Program-made: the position numbers and the translations under genes
Part shown: positions 34,204-42,528 of the stretch, piece by piece
How positions within the stretch are numbered: position 1 is the first letter of the stretch
Layout: every line of letters begins with the position of its first letter
The notes under the pieces: generated by a model
The model's database searches: none
The model's input: the letters and a program-made list of their open reading frames with translations, nothing else
What the model was told of the DNA's origin: nothing
Assembly: GCF_014204985.1 (NCBI RefSeq)
Contig: NZ_JACHMP010000001.1
Coordinates: 3,844,001 to 3,908,000, forward strand
Direction of reading: 5' to 3'
Source of the DNA: Streptosporangium becharense
Lineage (GTDB): Bacteria; Actinomycetota; Actinomycetes; Streptosporangiales; Streptosporangiaceae
Length of the DNA: 64,000 bases

Positions 34204-35138
34204 CGGTCGCTCCTCGCGTTGCGGACCCGGAGGACGGCGAGCGCGGCGAGCGACAGCAGCACGGTCGCACCGGCCAGCATCACCGAGGTGGCCGCACCCA
34301 GGTGGATGTCGTTCTCCACGAACGCCTGCTGGTAGACCCGCATCAGCGGCACCCAGTCCTGGGTGACGGTGTTGGTCATCGGCCGCAGCGTGGCCGGTTC
34401 ACTGAAGACCTGGAGCATCCCGATGAGGGTGAAGACCGAGGTCATGATGAGGGCCGGACGCAGCAACGGAATCTTGATCTTGAGGGCGATCTGCCACTCG
34501 GCGCAGCCGTCCAGGCGGGCGGCGTCGTACAACTCCTTGGGGATCGCCCGCAGGGTGGTGTAGAGCACCACCATGTTGAACCCGACGGACCCCCAGACCG
34601 CGATGTTGGCGACCGAGAAGAAGATCGACACGTCGCCGAAGAAGTCGGCGGCGGGCAGCCCGAGCGCCTCCAGCGCGGCGGTGATCGGGCTGACCGCCGG
34701 CAGGTAGATGAAGCCCCAGAGCAGGCTGGCGATGACCCCGGGCACCGCGTAGGGCAGGAAGATCGTGATGCGCGAGTAGCGTTTGCCGCCGACCCGGGGG
34801 GCGTCGAGCAGCAGAGCGAAGAGCAGGGCCAGGCCCATGGTGGCGGGCACCATGATCAGGCCGTAGCCGAGCATGCGTTGCATCGCCTCGTAGAACGCGG
34901 TGTCCCGCACCGCGTCGAGGTAGTTCTCCAGGCCGATGAAGACCTCGCTGCGGATGCCGAGCCCGGTGCCCCGCACCCGCATGGCGTGCAGGCTCAACCA
35001 GATCGCGTAGCCGATCGGGACCAGGATGAAGACGACGAACAGCGCGACGGCGGGGGCCGTCATCAGGTAAGGCGCGACGGCCGGCCCGCGCCGGCCCGAC
35101 CGGCCGGGTCCGGGCGTGTTCTCTCTGACAGAGGTCAT
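34200..35138 (-). CDS. Sugar ABC permease, MalF-like
   Basis: 312 residues, six helices, EAA loop KELYDAARLDGCAEWQIALKIKIPLLRPAL. CUT1 partner of the MalG-like permease. Proline/glycine-rich N-terminal tail of about 25 residues before the first helix (YLMTAPAVALFVVFILVPIGYAIWLS). It starts 46 bp after the binding-protein stop. Confidence 0.9.
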   Translation of the reverse strand: MTSVRENTPGPGRSGRRGPAVAPYLMTAPAVALFVVFILVPIGYAIWLSLHAMRVRGTGLGIRSEVFIGLENYLDAVRDTAFYEAMQRMLGYGLIMVPATMGLALLFALLLDAPRVGGKRYSRITIFLPYAVPGVIASLLWGFIYLPAVSPITAALEALGLPAADFFGDVSIFFSVANIAVWGSVGFNMVVLYTTLRAIPKELYDAARLDGCAEWQIALKIKIPLLRPALIMTSVFTLIGMLQVFSEPATLRPMTNTVTQDWVPLMRVYQQAFVENDIHLGAATSVMLAGATVLLSLAALAVLRVRNARSDR

Positions 35139-35184
35139 GGGTTCATATCCGTTCTCGCGGCCCCGCCGGCCGGCGGAGGCCGTG

Positions 35185-36510
35185 TCAGCCGCCGACGACC
35201 TGGTAACCCTGCTTCTTGAGGTCCGCGACGCTCATCTGCTGCACCTGGGCGGCGACGGCCGCGAGGTCCGACTTGCCGCGCACCGCCGTCGGCATCAGGT
35301 CCTCGAACGCGCCGTAGGTGACGTTGGTGTTCGGCCCCCAGCTGCTGAAGCCCCGCGCGGTCTTCGCGATCTCGGCGGCCGAGTCGTAGTAGTCCTTCTG
35401 GCTCACCATGAACTCCGGCGCCGCCCCCAGCTGCTCGGAGGTCTGGCCGGCGCTGGCCGACGGGTAGAGGCCGATCTCGACGAGCAGCTTCAGGGCCTCG
35501 GGATCGGTGTTCATCCACTTGGCGAACTTCGCGGCCTGGGCCTTCTGCTTGGAGGAGGCGCTGACCGCGGTGGACGAGCCGCCCCAGAACCCGGTGAACC
35601 GCTCCCCGGCGTTCCACTGCGGCAGCGGGGCCATCCGCCACTTGCCCTTGCTGGACGCGGCGACGCCCGCGAGCACACCGGCACCCCAGACCGCGCTGGG
35701 CCAGGCGATGATGGTGCCGTCGCTCATCTGGCTGTTCCACTGCGGTGTGTACATCGGGTCGCCCAGGATCGCACCCGAGTTGACCAGCCCGCCCCAGAAG
35801 GAGAGCATCTTGCGGGTCGCGGGGTCGTCGACGGTCACCTTCCAGGCGCCGTTCTCGTCGGCCCACCAGTTCGCCCCCGCCTGCTGGGCGAAACCGGCCA
35901 GCCAGCCGGCGTCACCCGGCGAGAACGTGGTCAGGTAGCGTTTGGAGTCCTTCTCGCGGACAGTCCCGGCGAGCGCGCCGAACTCCTCCCAGGTGGCGGG
36001 AACCGCGAGGCCCATCTCCTCGAAGATGTCCTCCCGGTAGAAGAGCATCATCGGCCCGACGTCCTGCGGCACCGCGTAGGTGGCGCCGCCGAAGGAGGTC
36101 AGGTTCCAGGTGCCCTCCGGGAAGGCCGACCTGACCGGGCCGATCACGCTGGTCAGGTCCTGCAGGGCGTTGTTGGTGATGAGAGTCGGCAGCGACTGGT
36201 ACTCCACCTGCAGGATGTCAGGTGCGTTGCCCGCCTTGACCGCGGTGAGGAACTTGGCGACCAGCTCGTCGCCGGCCGCCTGGCCGCTGAGGGTGACCTT
36301 CTGGGTGGGGTTCTTCTCATTCCACAGGTCGACCACCCGCTGGATGTTCTCCGCCCACGCCCAGAAGGTGAGCGTGGCCGCGGCGTTCTCGTCACCCTCG
36401 ATGGGGGCGGCCTGGGCCGGGTCGGCCTCACCGGAGTCGGAGGCGTTGCCGCCGCAGGCGGACAGGAGCAGTGTCGCCGCCGACGAGAGGAGGAACGTTC
36501 TTCTGCGCAT
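35185..36510 (-). CDS. Sugar-binding lipoprotein of CUT1 importer
   Basis: 441 residues. Signal with RRRTF twin-arginine-like start and lipobox LLLSAC19. Body is a family-1 solute-binding protein: LTFWAWAENIQRVVDLWNEKNP, AGNAPDILQVEYQSLPTLI, YAVPQDVGPMMLFYREDIFEEMGL. It captures the oligosaccharide outside the membrane and delivers it to the two permeases encoded next. ATG 36510 with GGAGACACC-type upstream sequence; 164 bp separate it from the GH42 gene, room for its own promoter. Confidence 0.92.
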   Translation of the reverse strand: MRRRTFLLSSAATLLLSACGGNASDSGEADPAQAAPIEGDENAAATLTFWAWAENIQRVVDLWNEKNPTQKVTLSGQAAGDELVAKFLTAVKAGNAPDILQVEYQSLPTLITNNALQDLTSVIGPVRSAFPEGTWNLTSFGGATYAVPQDVGPMMLFYREDIFEEMGLAVPATWEEFGALAGTVREKDSKRYLTTFSPGDAGWLAGFAQQAGANWWADENGAWKVTVDDPATRKMLSFWGGLVNSGAILGDPMYTPQWNSQMSDGTIIAWPSAVWGAGVLAGVAASSKGKWRMAPLPQWNAGERFTGFWGGSSTAVSASSKQKAQAAKFAKWMNTDPEALKLLVEIGLYPSASAGQTSEQLGAAPEFMVSQKDYYDSAAEIAKTARGFSSWGPNTNVTYGAFEDLMPTAVRGKSDLAAVAAQVQQMSVADLKKQGYQVVGG

Positions 36511-36674
36511 GGTGTCTCCTAGCTGGGGGTGCGGCCGGGCCCAGCGGGTACGGCCTGGTAGCGCAAGTGTCCGAAGGTGGGATGAGGGCCTGGCGGGCCG
36601 CCGGCCGGAGGACGGGAACGGGGACCGGACGAGACGGGGGCGGGGACGGGGGCCGGGCCGCCGCCCGCCGGAGG

Positions 36675-38714
36675 TCAGGGAAGGGGGCTCAGCGCGACGA
36701 CGGCGCGCGGCGCCAGCGTCACCCGGTCGTGGACGGGGGATCCGGTCAGCAGATCCTCGGAAGGCTGGGGAAGCGGCACCTCCACCGTGCCGGCACCGTG
36801 GTTGAGCAGGAACAGCACGGGCCCGCGGCGGACCGCCTCGACGCCGGGCGGCAGCTCGGGCAGGACACCGGTCACGCCCGCGTCGGCCAGCGCCCGCACG
36901 GTCAGCTCGCCCAGCCCCTCCGGCTCGGGAATCGTCGCCACGTACCACGCGACCCCCTCGCCGGTCTCGTGCCGCAGCACCGCCGGCCGGTCGGCGAGGT
37001 CCCCCTCGGTGAAGGTCGCCACCGTCCCGGCCCCCTCGGCGCGCACCAGCTCGGTCCAGGTCCGCGCGGTGAAACCGGTGCCGTCGGCCCACCGGCAGCG
37101 CACCGGCCGGTCCTCCGGCGCCGGCATCCACTCCTCGCCGGAGGCGCCCAGCACCTCCCGCAGCGGCGCCGGGAACCGGCCGGTGCGGACGTGCCCCCGG
37201 GGATCCGTCACCCCGGAGAAGGGCCCGACGACGAGCACGCCGCCGCCGCGGACGTACTCGGTCAGCGCCGCGGCGTCCCGGTCGTCGATCAGGTAGAGGT
37301 TCGGCACCACGACCAGCGCGTAGCCGGTCAGGTCGGCCGACGGCCGCGCCAGGTCCACGGTCACCCCGCGCTCCCACAGCGGCCGGTAGAAGCGCAGCAG
37401 CTGGTCGGGCAGGTCGAGCCGGTCACTAGGCCGGCCGCGCTCCTCCAACGCCCACCAGCTGGGCCAGTCGTGCAGCATCGCCACCTTCGCCGGCACCGGC
37501 GTGCCGACCACGGGGTCCAGCCGGCGCAGCTCGGCGCCGTGCGCGCGGACCTCGGCGTGGATCCGGGTGTCCGGCCCGGCGTGCGGCAGCATCGCCGCGT
37601 GGAACCGCTCCGACCCGAACGCGGAGGCCCGCCACTGGAAGTAGCACAGCCCGTCCGCGCCGCGGGCCACCGCCTGCAGCGACTCCAGCCGCAGCTGCCC
37701 GGCCGGCTTGGGCAGGTTGTGCGGACGCCAGTTGACCGCCGACGGGGACTGCTCCATCAGCAGCCAGGGCCGTCCCCCGCCCAGCGAGCGGATCAGGTCG
37801 TGGGTGAGCGCCGTGCGCGCGGGGGAGAGCGGGTCGGCGGGGTCGGGGTACCAGTCGTTGGAGACGATGTCCTCCTCCGGCGCCCACGACCAGTAGTCGA
37901 CCGGCTTGAACAGGCCCATGAAGTTCGTGGTGACCGGCGTGTCCGGGGTGCGTTCCCGCAGGATGTCGCGCTCGGCGCGGTAGTGCGCGAGCAGCGCGTC
38001 CGAGCTGAACCGTGCGAAGTCCAGCCGCTGGGTGGGGTTCACGATGTAAGGCGCGCGCCGCGGGGTGACGATCTCGTCCCAGTCGCTGTAGTGCTGGCTC
38101 CAGAAGGTGGTGCCCCACGCCTCGTTCAGCGTGTCCAGGTCGCCGTAGCGCTCACGCAGCCAGGCCCGGAACGCCGCCGCCGAGTCGTCGCAGTGGCAGA
38201 TCTGGCCGTACTCGTTGCCCACGTGCCACAGCGCCAGCGCCGGGTGCCCGGCGTAGCGGTCGGCGAGGTCGGTCACGATGGCCAGTGCCCGCTCCCGGTA
38301 GACCGGGGACGACGGGCAGAACTGGTTGCGGGCGCCGTACCAGAGCCGGTGCCCCGACTCGTCGACGGGAAGGGTCCGCGGCCAGCGGTGCCCCATCCAC
38401 GGGGGCGGCGAGGCGGTGGGGGTGGCCAGGTCGACCGCGATCCCGGCCGAGCCGAGCAGGTCGAGCACCCGGTCCAGCCAGGTGAAGTCCCGCGCGCCGG
38501 GCTCCGGCTCGATCCGCCCCCAGCTGAACACGCCGACGGTGACCAGGTTGACCCCGGCGGCCTTCATCAGCTCGACGTCTTCGTCCCACACGTGCTCGGG
38601 CCACTGCTCGGGGTTGTAGTCGCCGCCGAAGAGCAGCCCGCGTCCGGCGGTGAGGGTGTGCATGCCCGGTCGCGGCGTCCCGGGAGCCGTCGTCGGTCGT
38701 CCCGCCATCCTCAT
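36675..38714 (-). CDS. GH42 beta-galactosidase
   Basis: 679 residues. GH42 landmarks: LLFGGDYNPEQWPEHVWDEDVELMK, acid/base E168 in WHVGNEYG, nucleophile E321 in LLMEQSPS, plus the trimerisation domain and C-terminal beta domain. Intracellular (no signal). It removes terminal beta-galactose. ATG 38714 overlaps the LacI-type gene by 4 bp; an internal ATG at residue 18 would match the usual GH42 start more closely. Confidence 0.92.
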   Translation of the reverse strand: MRMAGRPTTAPGTPRPGMHTLTAGRGLLFGGDYNPEQWPEHVWDEDVELMKAAGVNLVTVGVFSWGRIEPEPGARDFTWLDRVLDLLGSAGIAVDLATPTASPPPWMGHRWPRTLPVDESGHRLWYGARNQFCPSSPVYRERALAIVTDLADRYAGHPALALWHVGNEYGQICHCDDSAAAFRAWLRERYGDLDTLNEAWGTTFWSQHYSDWDEIVTPRRAPYIVNPTQRLDFARFSSDALLAHYRAERDILRERTPDTPVTTNFMGLFKPVDYWSWAPEEDIVSNDWYPDPADPLSPARTALTHDLIRSLGGGRPWLLMEQSPSAVNWRPHNLPKPAGQLRLESLQAVARGADGLCYFQWRASAFGSERFHAAMLPHAGPDTRIHAEVRAHGAELRRLDPVVGTPVPAKVAMLHDWPSWWALEERGRPSDRLDLPDQLLRFYRPLWERGVTVDLARPSADLTGYALVVVPNLYLIDDRDAAALTEYVRGGGVLVVGPFSGVTDPRGHVRTGRFPAPLREVLGASGEEWMPAPEDRPVRCRWADGTGFTARTWTELVRAEGAGTVATFTEGDLADRPAVLRHETGEGVAWYVATIPEPEGLGELTVRALADAGVTGVLPELPPGVEAVRRGPVLFLLNHGAGTVEVPLPQPSEDLLTGSPVHDRVTLAPRAVVALSPLP

Positions 38715-39889
38715 GCTCCTGTCTCGTCGCCGGTGCGGTCACGGGCGGGGTGGCCGGCACGGTCGCCGGTGCGGTCACGGGCGAGGTCACCGGTCCGCTC
38801 GTCGCGATCGCCGGTCCGGTCACCGGCCGTCGCTCCGGCGGGGCCACCGGCCCGGCCGCCGCGTTCGCCCGGCGTCGCGGGTGGCGGGCCGGAGCTGTCC
38901 CCGACCACCAGCCGGCAGGGCACCAGCCGCTGGTGGGGGGTGTCGTCGCCGCTCTGCAACCGGTCGATCAGCATCCGCACCCCGAGTCGGCCCAGCTCCG
39001 AGCTGGGCGGCTCCAGCGTGGTGAGCCGGGGATGGAACATCTCCGCGACCCTCGCGGAGGACAGCACCAGCATCAGGGTCAGGTCCTGCGGGATCCGCCA
39101 GCCCCGTGCGGCGACGGCGGCGAGCACGCCGACCGCGGCGTGGTCGTTCATCACGGCCAGCGCGGTCACGTCGGGACGCTCGTCGACCAGCCGGTCGAAC
39201 GCCCGTCGGCCCTCCTGTGCCGAGTCGGCGTGGAGGCCGCCGACGTAGTCGATCCCCGCCCGCCGCGCCGCCGCGGCGAACTCCTCACCGGTGCGGATGG
39301 TCGGGCCGTACTGCGGGGAGTACGCGTTCGAGGAGTGGTTGAGGAAGGCCAGCGTTCGGTGCCCCAGCCCCGCCACGTGTGCGACGGCGTCCTGGGCGGT
39401 GCGCGCGAAGTCGATGTCGGCGTAGCTGGTCGAGCCGGGATCGCGGGTACGCCCTATCATGCTGAACGGCACCCCCGCCTCCGTCAGGAACGCCGTCCGC
39501 TCGTCGTCGAGGCGCACCTCCATCAGCAGCACGCCGTCGATCAGGCCCAGCCCGGTGAGGTAGCGCAGCTCCTTGACCGGGTCGGTGTTCTCCGGGGAGA
39601 GCATCAGGTGGTAACCCAGCTCACCGGCCGCCTCGGCGGCACCGGTGGCGAACTGCATCTCGGTGAGCCCGAAGCCGCTGTGCGGCGCGGGGAACAGCAA
39701 CGCCAGGATGCGGGTCCGCTTGCTCACCAGCCCCCGGGCCAGCAGGTTGGGGCGGTAACCCAGCTCGGCCGCGGCCCGCTCGATCCGGGTCTTGGTCTCC
39801 GCCGCCACCGGCCGGGTGCCGTTCAGCGCGGCGGAGACGGTGCTGACCGCGACCTGTGCCCGCTTGGCCACGTCACGTAACGAAGTCAT
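38711..39889 (-). CDS. LacI-family repressor of the oligosaccharide locus
   Basis: 392 residues. LacI helix-turn-helix at the N-terminus (TSLRDVAKRAQVAVSTVSAALNG, hinge RAAAELGYRPNLLARGL), then the periplasmic-binding-like sensor. The last ~45 residues are a repetitive charged tail (GDRTGDRDERTGD, DRTGDRAGHPARDRTGDETG), not normal for the family and made by in-frame minisatellite DNA. It lies first in the locus and is coupled to the GH42 gene. A perfect palindrome 51 bp upstream of its start is the likely operator. Confidence 0.9.
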   Translation of the reverse strand: MTSLRDVAKRAQVAVSTVSAALNGTRPVAAETKTRIERAAAELGYRPNLLARGLVSKRTRILALLFPAPHSGFGLTEMQFATGAAEAAGELGYHLMLSPENTDPVKELRYLTGLGLIDGVLLMEVRLDDERTAFLTEAGVPFSMIGRTRDPGSTSYADIDFARTAQDAVAHVAGLGHRTLAFLNHSSNAYSPQYGPTIRTGEEFAAAARRAGIDYVGGLHADSAQEGRRAFDRLVDERPDVTALAVMNDHAAVGVLAAVAARGWRIPQDLTLMLVLSSARVAEMFHPRLTTLEPPSSELGRLGVRMLIDRLQSGDDTPHQRLVPCRLVVGDSSGPPPATPGERGGRAGGPAGATAGDRTGDRDERTGDLARDRTGDRAGHPARDRTGDETGA

Positions 39890-39939
39890 GCCACTCCGAC
39901 CTTGGGCTGCCCGGCGCCGGAAGCTGCCGAGGCGGTTGT

Positions 39940-39951
39940 CGAAACGTTTCG
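39940..39951. promoter_or_regulatory. LacI-type operator palindrome
   Basis: CGAAACGTTTCG is a perfect 12-bp palindrome with the central CG typical of LacI-family operators. It is extended imperfectly (TTGTCGAAACGTTTCGCAA) and lies between the LacI-type gene and the divergent histidine kinase gene. Autoregulation of the repressor operon is inferred. Confidence 0.75.
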
Positions 39952-40171
39952 CAAACCGTAGAGTCGGGTTTGTGGAGATGTCAATGGCGTTACAAAGAGC
40001 GTCCTGAACATGTCCGGCGGACAACGGTGAAGGCCGGCCGAGGTGCACCCGCCCCCACCTGAGACCCGCGATCCCCCACCGGCCGCGGACCGGAGGGGTA
40101 GGGAAATCCCCACCCCGGGATGCCTGTGGGCAGGATCGAGTGGCGGCCCGGTGACTCATAGCGTTGACCCC

Positions 40172-41419
40172 ATGAGATCCCTCGTGCATCGCCTCGGCGC
40201 CGACACGCGCTACCTGCTCCTCGGTTTCCCGCTGGCCGTGATCGCCTTCGCCCTGACGGTGGTCGGTTTCGCCGCCGGAATCGGGACGGTGGTCGTGTGG
40301 GTGGGCGTGCCGGTCCTGGCGATGACGTTGATGCTGGCCAGGGGGTTCGCCGACGTCGAGCGGAGGATGCTCACCGAGGTGCTGGACCGCCCGGTCGCCC
40401 GGCCGCGCTACCGGCCGGCGCCCGAGGGGGCCGGCTGGTTCCGCAGGATGGCCAACCCGCTGACCAACGGCCAGTCATGGCTGGACCTGCTCCACGGCAT
40501 CGTGGCCCTCCCGATCGCCGCCGTGACCTTCACGTTCACGGTGGCCTGGTGGGCCGGGACGATCCTCGGCCTCACCTCCCCGCTCTACGGCTGGTTCACC
40601 GCCTCGATCCCCGGTAACCAGGGGCTGGCCCACCTGCTCGGGTTCGGTGACAACACCGCGGTCGACGTCGTGATCAACACCGTCATCGGGGTGCTGTTCG
40701 CCCTGACCCTGCCGGTGGTCGTGCGCAGCGCCGCGCTGCTCCAGGCCGGGCTCGGCCGGGCCATGCTCACCGGCGTCGCCGAGCTGCACGAGCGCATCGA
40801 CGACCTGGCCGAGGGCCGGGCCGCGGCGGTCTCCGCCGAGGCCAACGCGCTGCGCAGGCTGGAGCGCGACATCCACGACGGCCCCCAGCAGCGCCTGGTC
40901 TCCCTGGCCATGGACCTCTCCCGGGCCCAGCGCCAGCTCAAGCGCGACCCGCAGGCGGTGCAGGAGATGCTCGACCAGGCCATCACCTCCACCCGCGAGA
41001 CCCTCGACGAGCTGCGTGCCCTGTCGCGCGGCATCGCCCCGCCCATCCTCAGCGACCGCGGGCTGACCCCGGCGCTGGCCGCCCTGGCCGGCCGCTCGCC
41101 CATCCCGGTCGAGCTGGACGTGCAGGTCACCGGGCGCTTCACCGCCGCGATCGAGAACACCGTCTACTTCGTCACCGCCGAGTCGCTGGCCAACGCCGCC
41201 AAGCACAGCCGCGCCACGGTCTGCACCGTCACGCTGAGCCGGACCGGTGACACGCTGATGCTCACCGTCGGGGATGATGGGGTCGGCGGCGCCCATGTCG
41301 CCAAGGGACATGGTCTGTCCGGTCTGGCCGACCGCCTCAGGGCGGTGGACGGCGAGCTGACGGTCGATTCACCCGTCGGCGGGCCGACGGTCATCGTGGC
41401 GGAGGTTCCGTGCGGGTGA
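40172..41419 (+). CDS. NarL-type sensor histidine kinase, orphan
   Basis: 415 residues. Hydrophobic helices at about 18-58 and 104-190 form the membrane sensor domain of the actinomycete 'putative sensor' type. HisKA_3 motif ERDIHDGPQQRLV has the phospho-acceptor H235. The HATPase domain shows ESLANAAKHSRAT (N-box) and VGDDGVGGAHVAKGHGLSGL (G-boxes). Such kinases are nearly always followed by a coupled LuxR-type response regulator; here only the remains of a start (GGAGGTTCCGTGCGGGTGACC) are present, followed by tandem repeats. ATG 40172; the frame is open further upstream without homology. Confidence 0.88.
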   Translation: MRSLVHRLGADTRYLLLGFPLAVIAFALTVVGFAAGIGTVVVWVGVPVLAMTLMLARGFADVERRMLTEVLDRPVARPRYRPAPEGAGWFRRMANPLTNGQSWLDLLHGIVALPIAAVTFTFTVAWWAGTILGLTSPLYGWFTASIPGNQGLAHLLGFGDNTAVDVVINTVIGVLFALTLPVVVRSAALLQAGLGRAMLTGVAELHERIDDLAEGRAAAVSAEANALRRLERDIHDGPQQRLVSLAMDLSRAQRQLKRDPQAVQEMLDQAITSTRETLDELRALSRGIAPPILSDRGLTPALAALAGRSPIPVELDVQVTGRFTAAIENTVYFVTAESLANAAKHSRATVCTVTLSRTGDTLMLTVGDDGVGGAHVAKGHGLSGLADRLRAVDGELTVDSPVGGPTVIVAEVPCG

Positions 41420-41570
41420 CCATGCCCCGGTGAGAGCGCGGGTGACCATGCCCCGGCAGGAGCGGGGGCGACCGCACTCCGGCAGGAGCGGGGGCGACCG
41501 CACTCCGGTGAGAACGCGGGTGACCGCACCCCGGCGGGGATACCGATGACCGCGCTCCGGTGAGGATGAC
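41418..41570. repeat. 26-bp tandem array behind the histidine kinase
   Basis: Six units aligned on GACCATGCCCCGG / GACCGCACTCCGG begin at 41418, 41444, 41470, 41496, 41522 and 41548, exactly 26 bp apart. The first unit overlaps the kinase stop codon. The period is not a multiple of three and no frame stays open. Confidence 0.9.
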
Positions 41571-41584
41571 GGCCTGCCAGCCGA

Positions 41585-41639
41585 ACGGGGGAGTCCTGGA
41601 CGATCTGTCGTCCTCGGGGCTCCCCCGTCCGCTGTTTTT
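41585..41639 (+). terminator. Terminator before the siderophore genes
   Basis: Outer stem ACGGGGGAG (41585-41593) / CTCCCCCGT (41620-41628) encloses an inner hairpin GGACGA-TCTG-TCGTCC (41598-41613), followed by a T-run (41635-41639). It would end the kinase transcript. Its T-run touches the iron box of the next operon. Confidence 0.75.
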
Positions 41640-41656
41640 AGGTTAGCCTTACCTCA
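41638..41656 (+). promoter_or_regulatory. IdeR/DmdR-type iron box
   Basis: TTAGGTTAGCCTTACCTCA closely matches the actinobacterial iron-box consensus TTAGGTTAGGCTAACCTAA. It lies 20 bp before the likely GTG start of the FhuF-like gene, so iron-dependent repression of this three-gene operon is inferred. Confidence 0.85.
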
Positions 41657-41676
41657 TTTACATGATCGGAGGGGCC

Positions 41677-42528
41677 GTGGACACGACCGGATCCGCGCTG
41701 CTGGCCGACGAGCGGCTCACCGAGACGGCACCGGGACCACTGGAGCCGCCGAGAACACCAGAGCCACCAGAATCGCTAGCGCCGCCGGGATCGCCGAGGC
41801 CCCCAGAGCTGCTGGAGCCGGCGGGGCCATTGGGACCGCTGGAGCCGTTGGCCGCGCGCCTGCGCGCCGCCGCCGAGGCCGGGCTCTCCCCCGCCCTCGC
41901 CCCCGGGCTCCGTGCCGAAGGGCCGGGCTGGTACGCGGCGTCGGAGCTGGCGGCTCCGACGTACCACCGGCTGAGCGAACTGGTCGAGGAGATCCGGCGC
42001 GAGCAGGAGGCGCCGCTCCACGTGGCCGCCGCCCTGTGGTGGAAGGGTTTCGCCTACTGGACCACGTTTCCGGTCGTCATGGGATGGGCGATCAACCGGC
42101 ACGTCCCCCTCATGACCGCGGAGAACACCGTTCTGCACTCGTCGCCCGGGGAGCCCCGCCTGCGGGTCGGACTCGGCGAACCGCTCGCGGCCACCGGCGG
42201 GGCCGCCGAGCTCGGTGCGATCATCCGCGAGACGTTGCTGGAGGACCTGCACGCCCCGATCGTCGAGGCGCTGCACGCGCTCACCCGGACCGGGCGGCGC
42301 GGACTGTGGGGTTCGACGGCCGAGGCGTTCGCCCACCCCCTCGTCTCCTACGCCCGGGACCTGCTCGACGATCCCGCCGACGCGGCGGCGACCCTGCTGC
42401 GCTCGACCGGAGGCCCGGTGACCGGACTGCTGGAGACGCCTTCGATGCGCCGGCGCACCTGCTGCCTGTGGGTGACGCTCCCCGGACGCGACGCCTGCTC
42501 CACCTGCTGCGCGGTTCGCCGCGGATGA
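41677..42528 (+). CDS. FhuF-like [2Fe-2S] ferric-siderophore reductase
   Basis: 283 residues. The C-terminal motif C-C-x10-C-x2-C (TCCLWVTLPGRDACSTC) is the [2Fe-2S] ligand set of the FhuF family, which reduces ferric iron in imported hydroxamate siderophores. A proline/glutamate-rich repeat of about 40 residues (PEPPESLAPPGSPRPPELLEP) sits near the N-terminus. GTG 41677 is favoured by GGAGGGG just before it; ATG 41662 lacks a ribosome-binding site and would abut the iron box. Its TGA overlaps the ABC gene (ATGA), so reductase and transporter are made together. Confidence 0.85.
   Translation: MDTTGSALLADERLTETAPGPLEPPRTPEPPESLAPPGSPRPPELLEPAGPLGPLEPLAARLRAAAEAGLSPALAPGLRAEGPGWYAASELAAPTYHRLSELVEEIRREQEAPLHVAAALWWKGFAYWTTFPVVMGWAINRHVPLMTAENTVLHSSPGEPRLRVGLGEPLAATGGAAELGAIIRETLLEDLHAPIVEALHALTRTGRRGLWGSTAEAFAHPLVSYARDLLDDPADAAATLLRSTGGPVTGLLETPSMRRRTCCLWVTLPGRDACSTCCAVRRG

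Noticed and set aside
41420-41676. Response regulator gene after the histidine kinase
   Set aside because: The only start with a ribosome-binding site ends after seven codons inside a tandem repeat.
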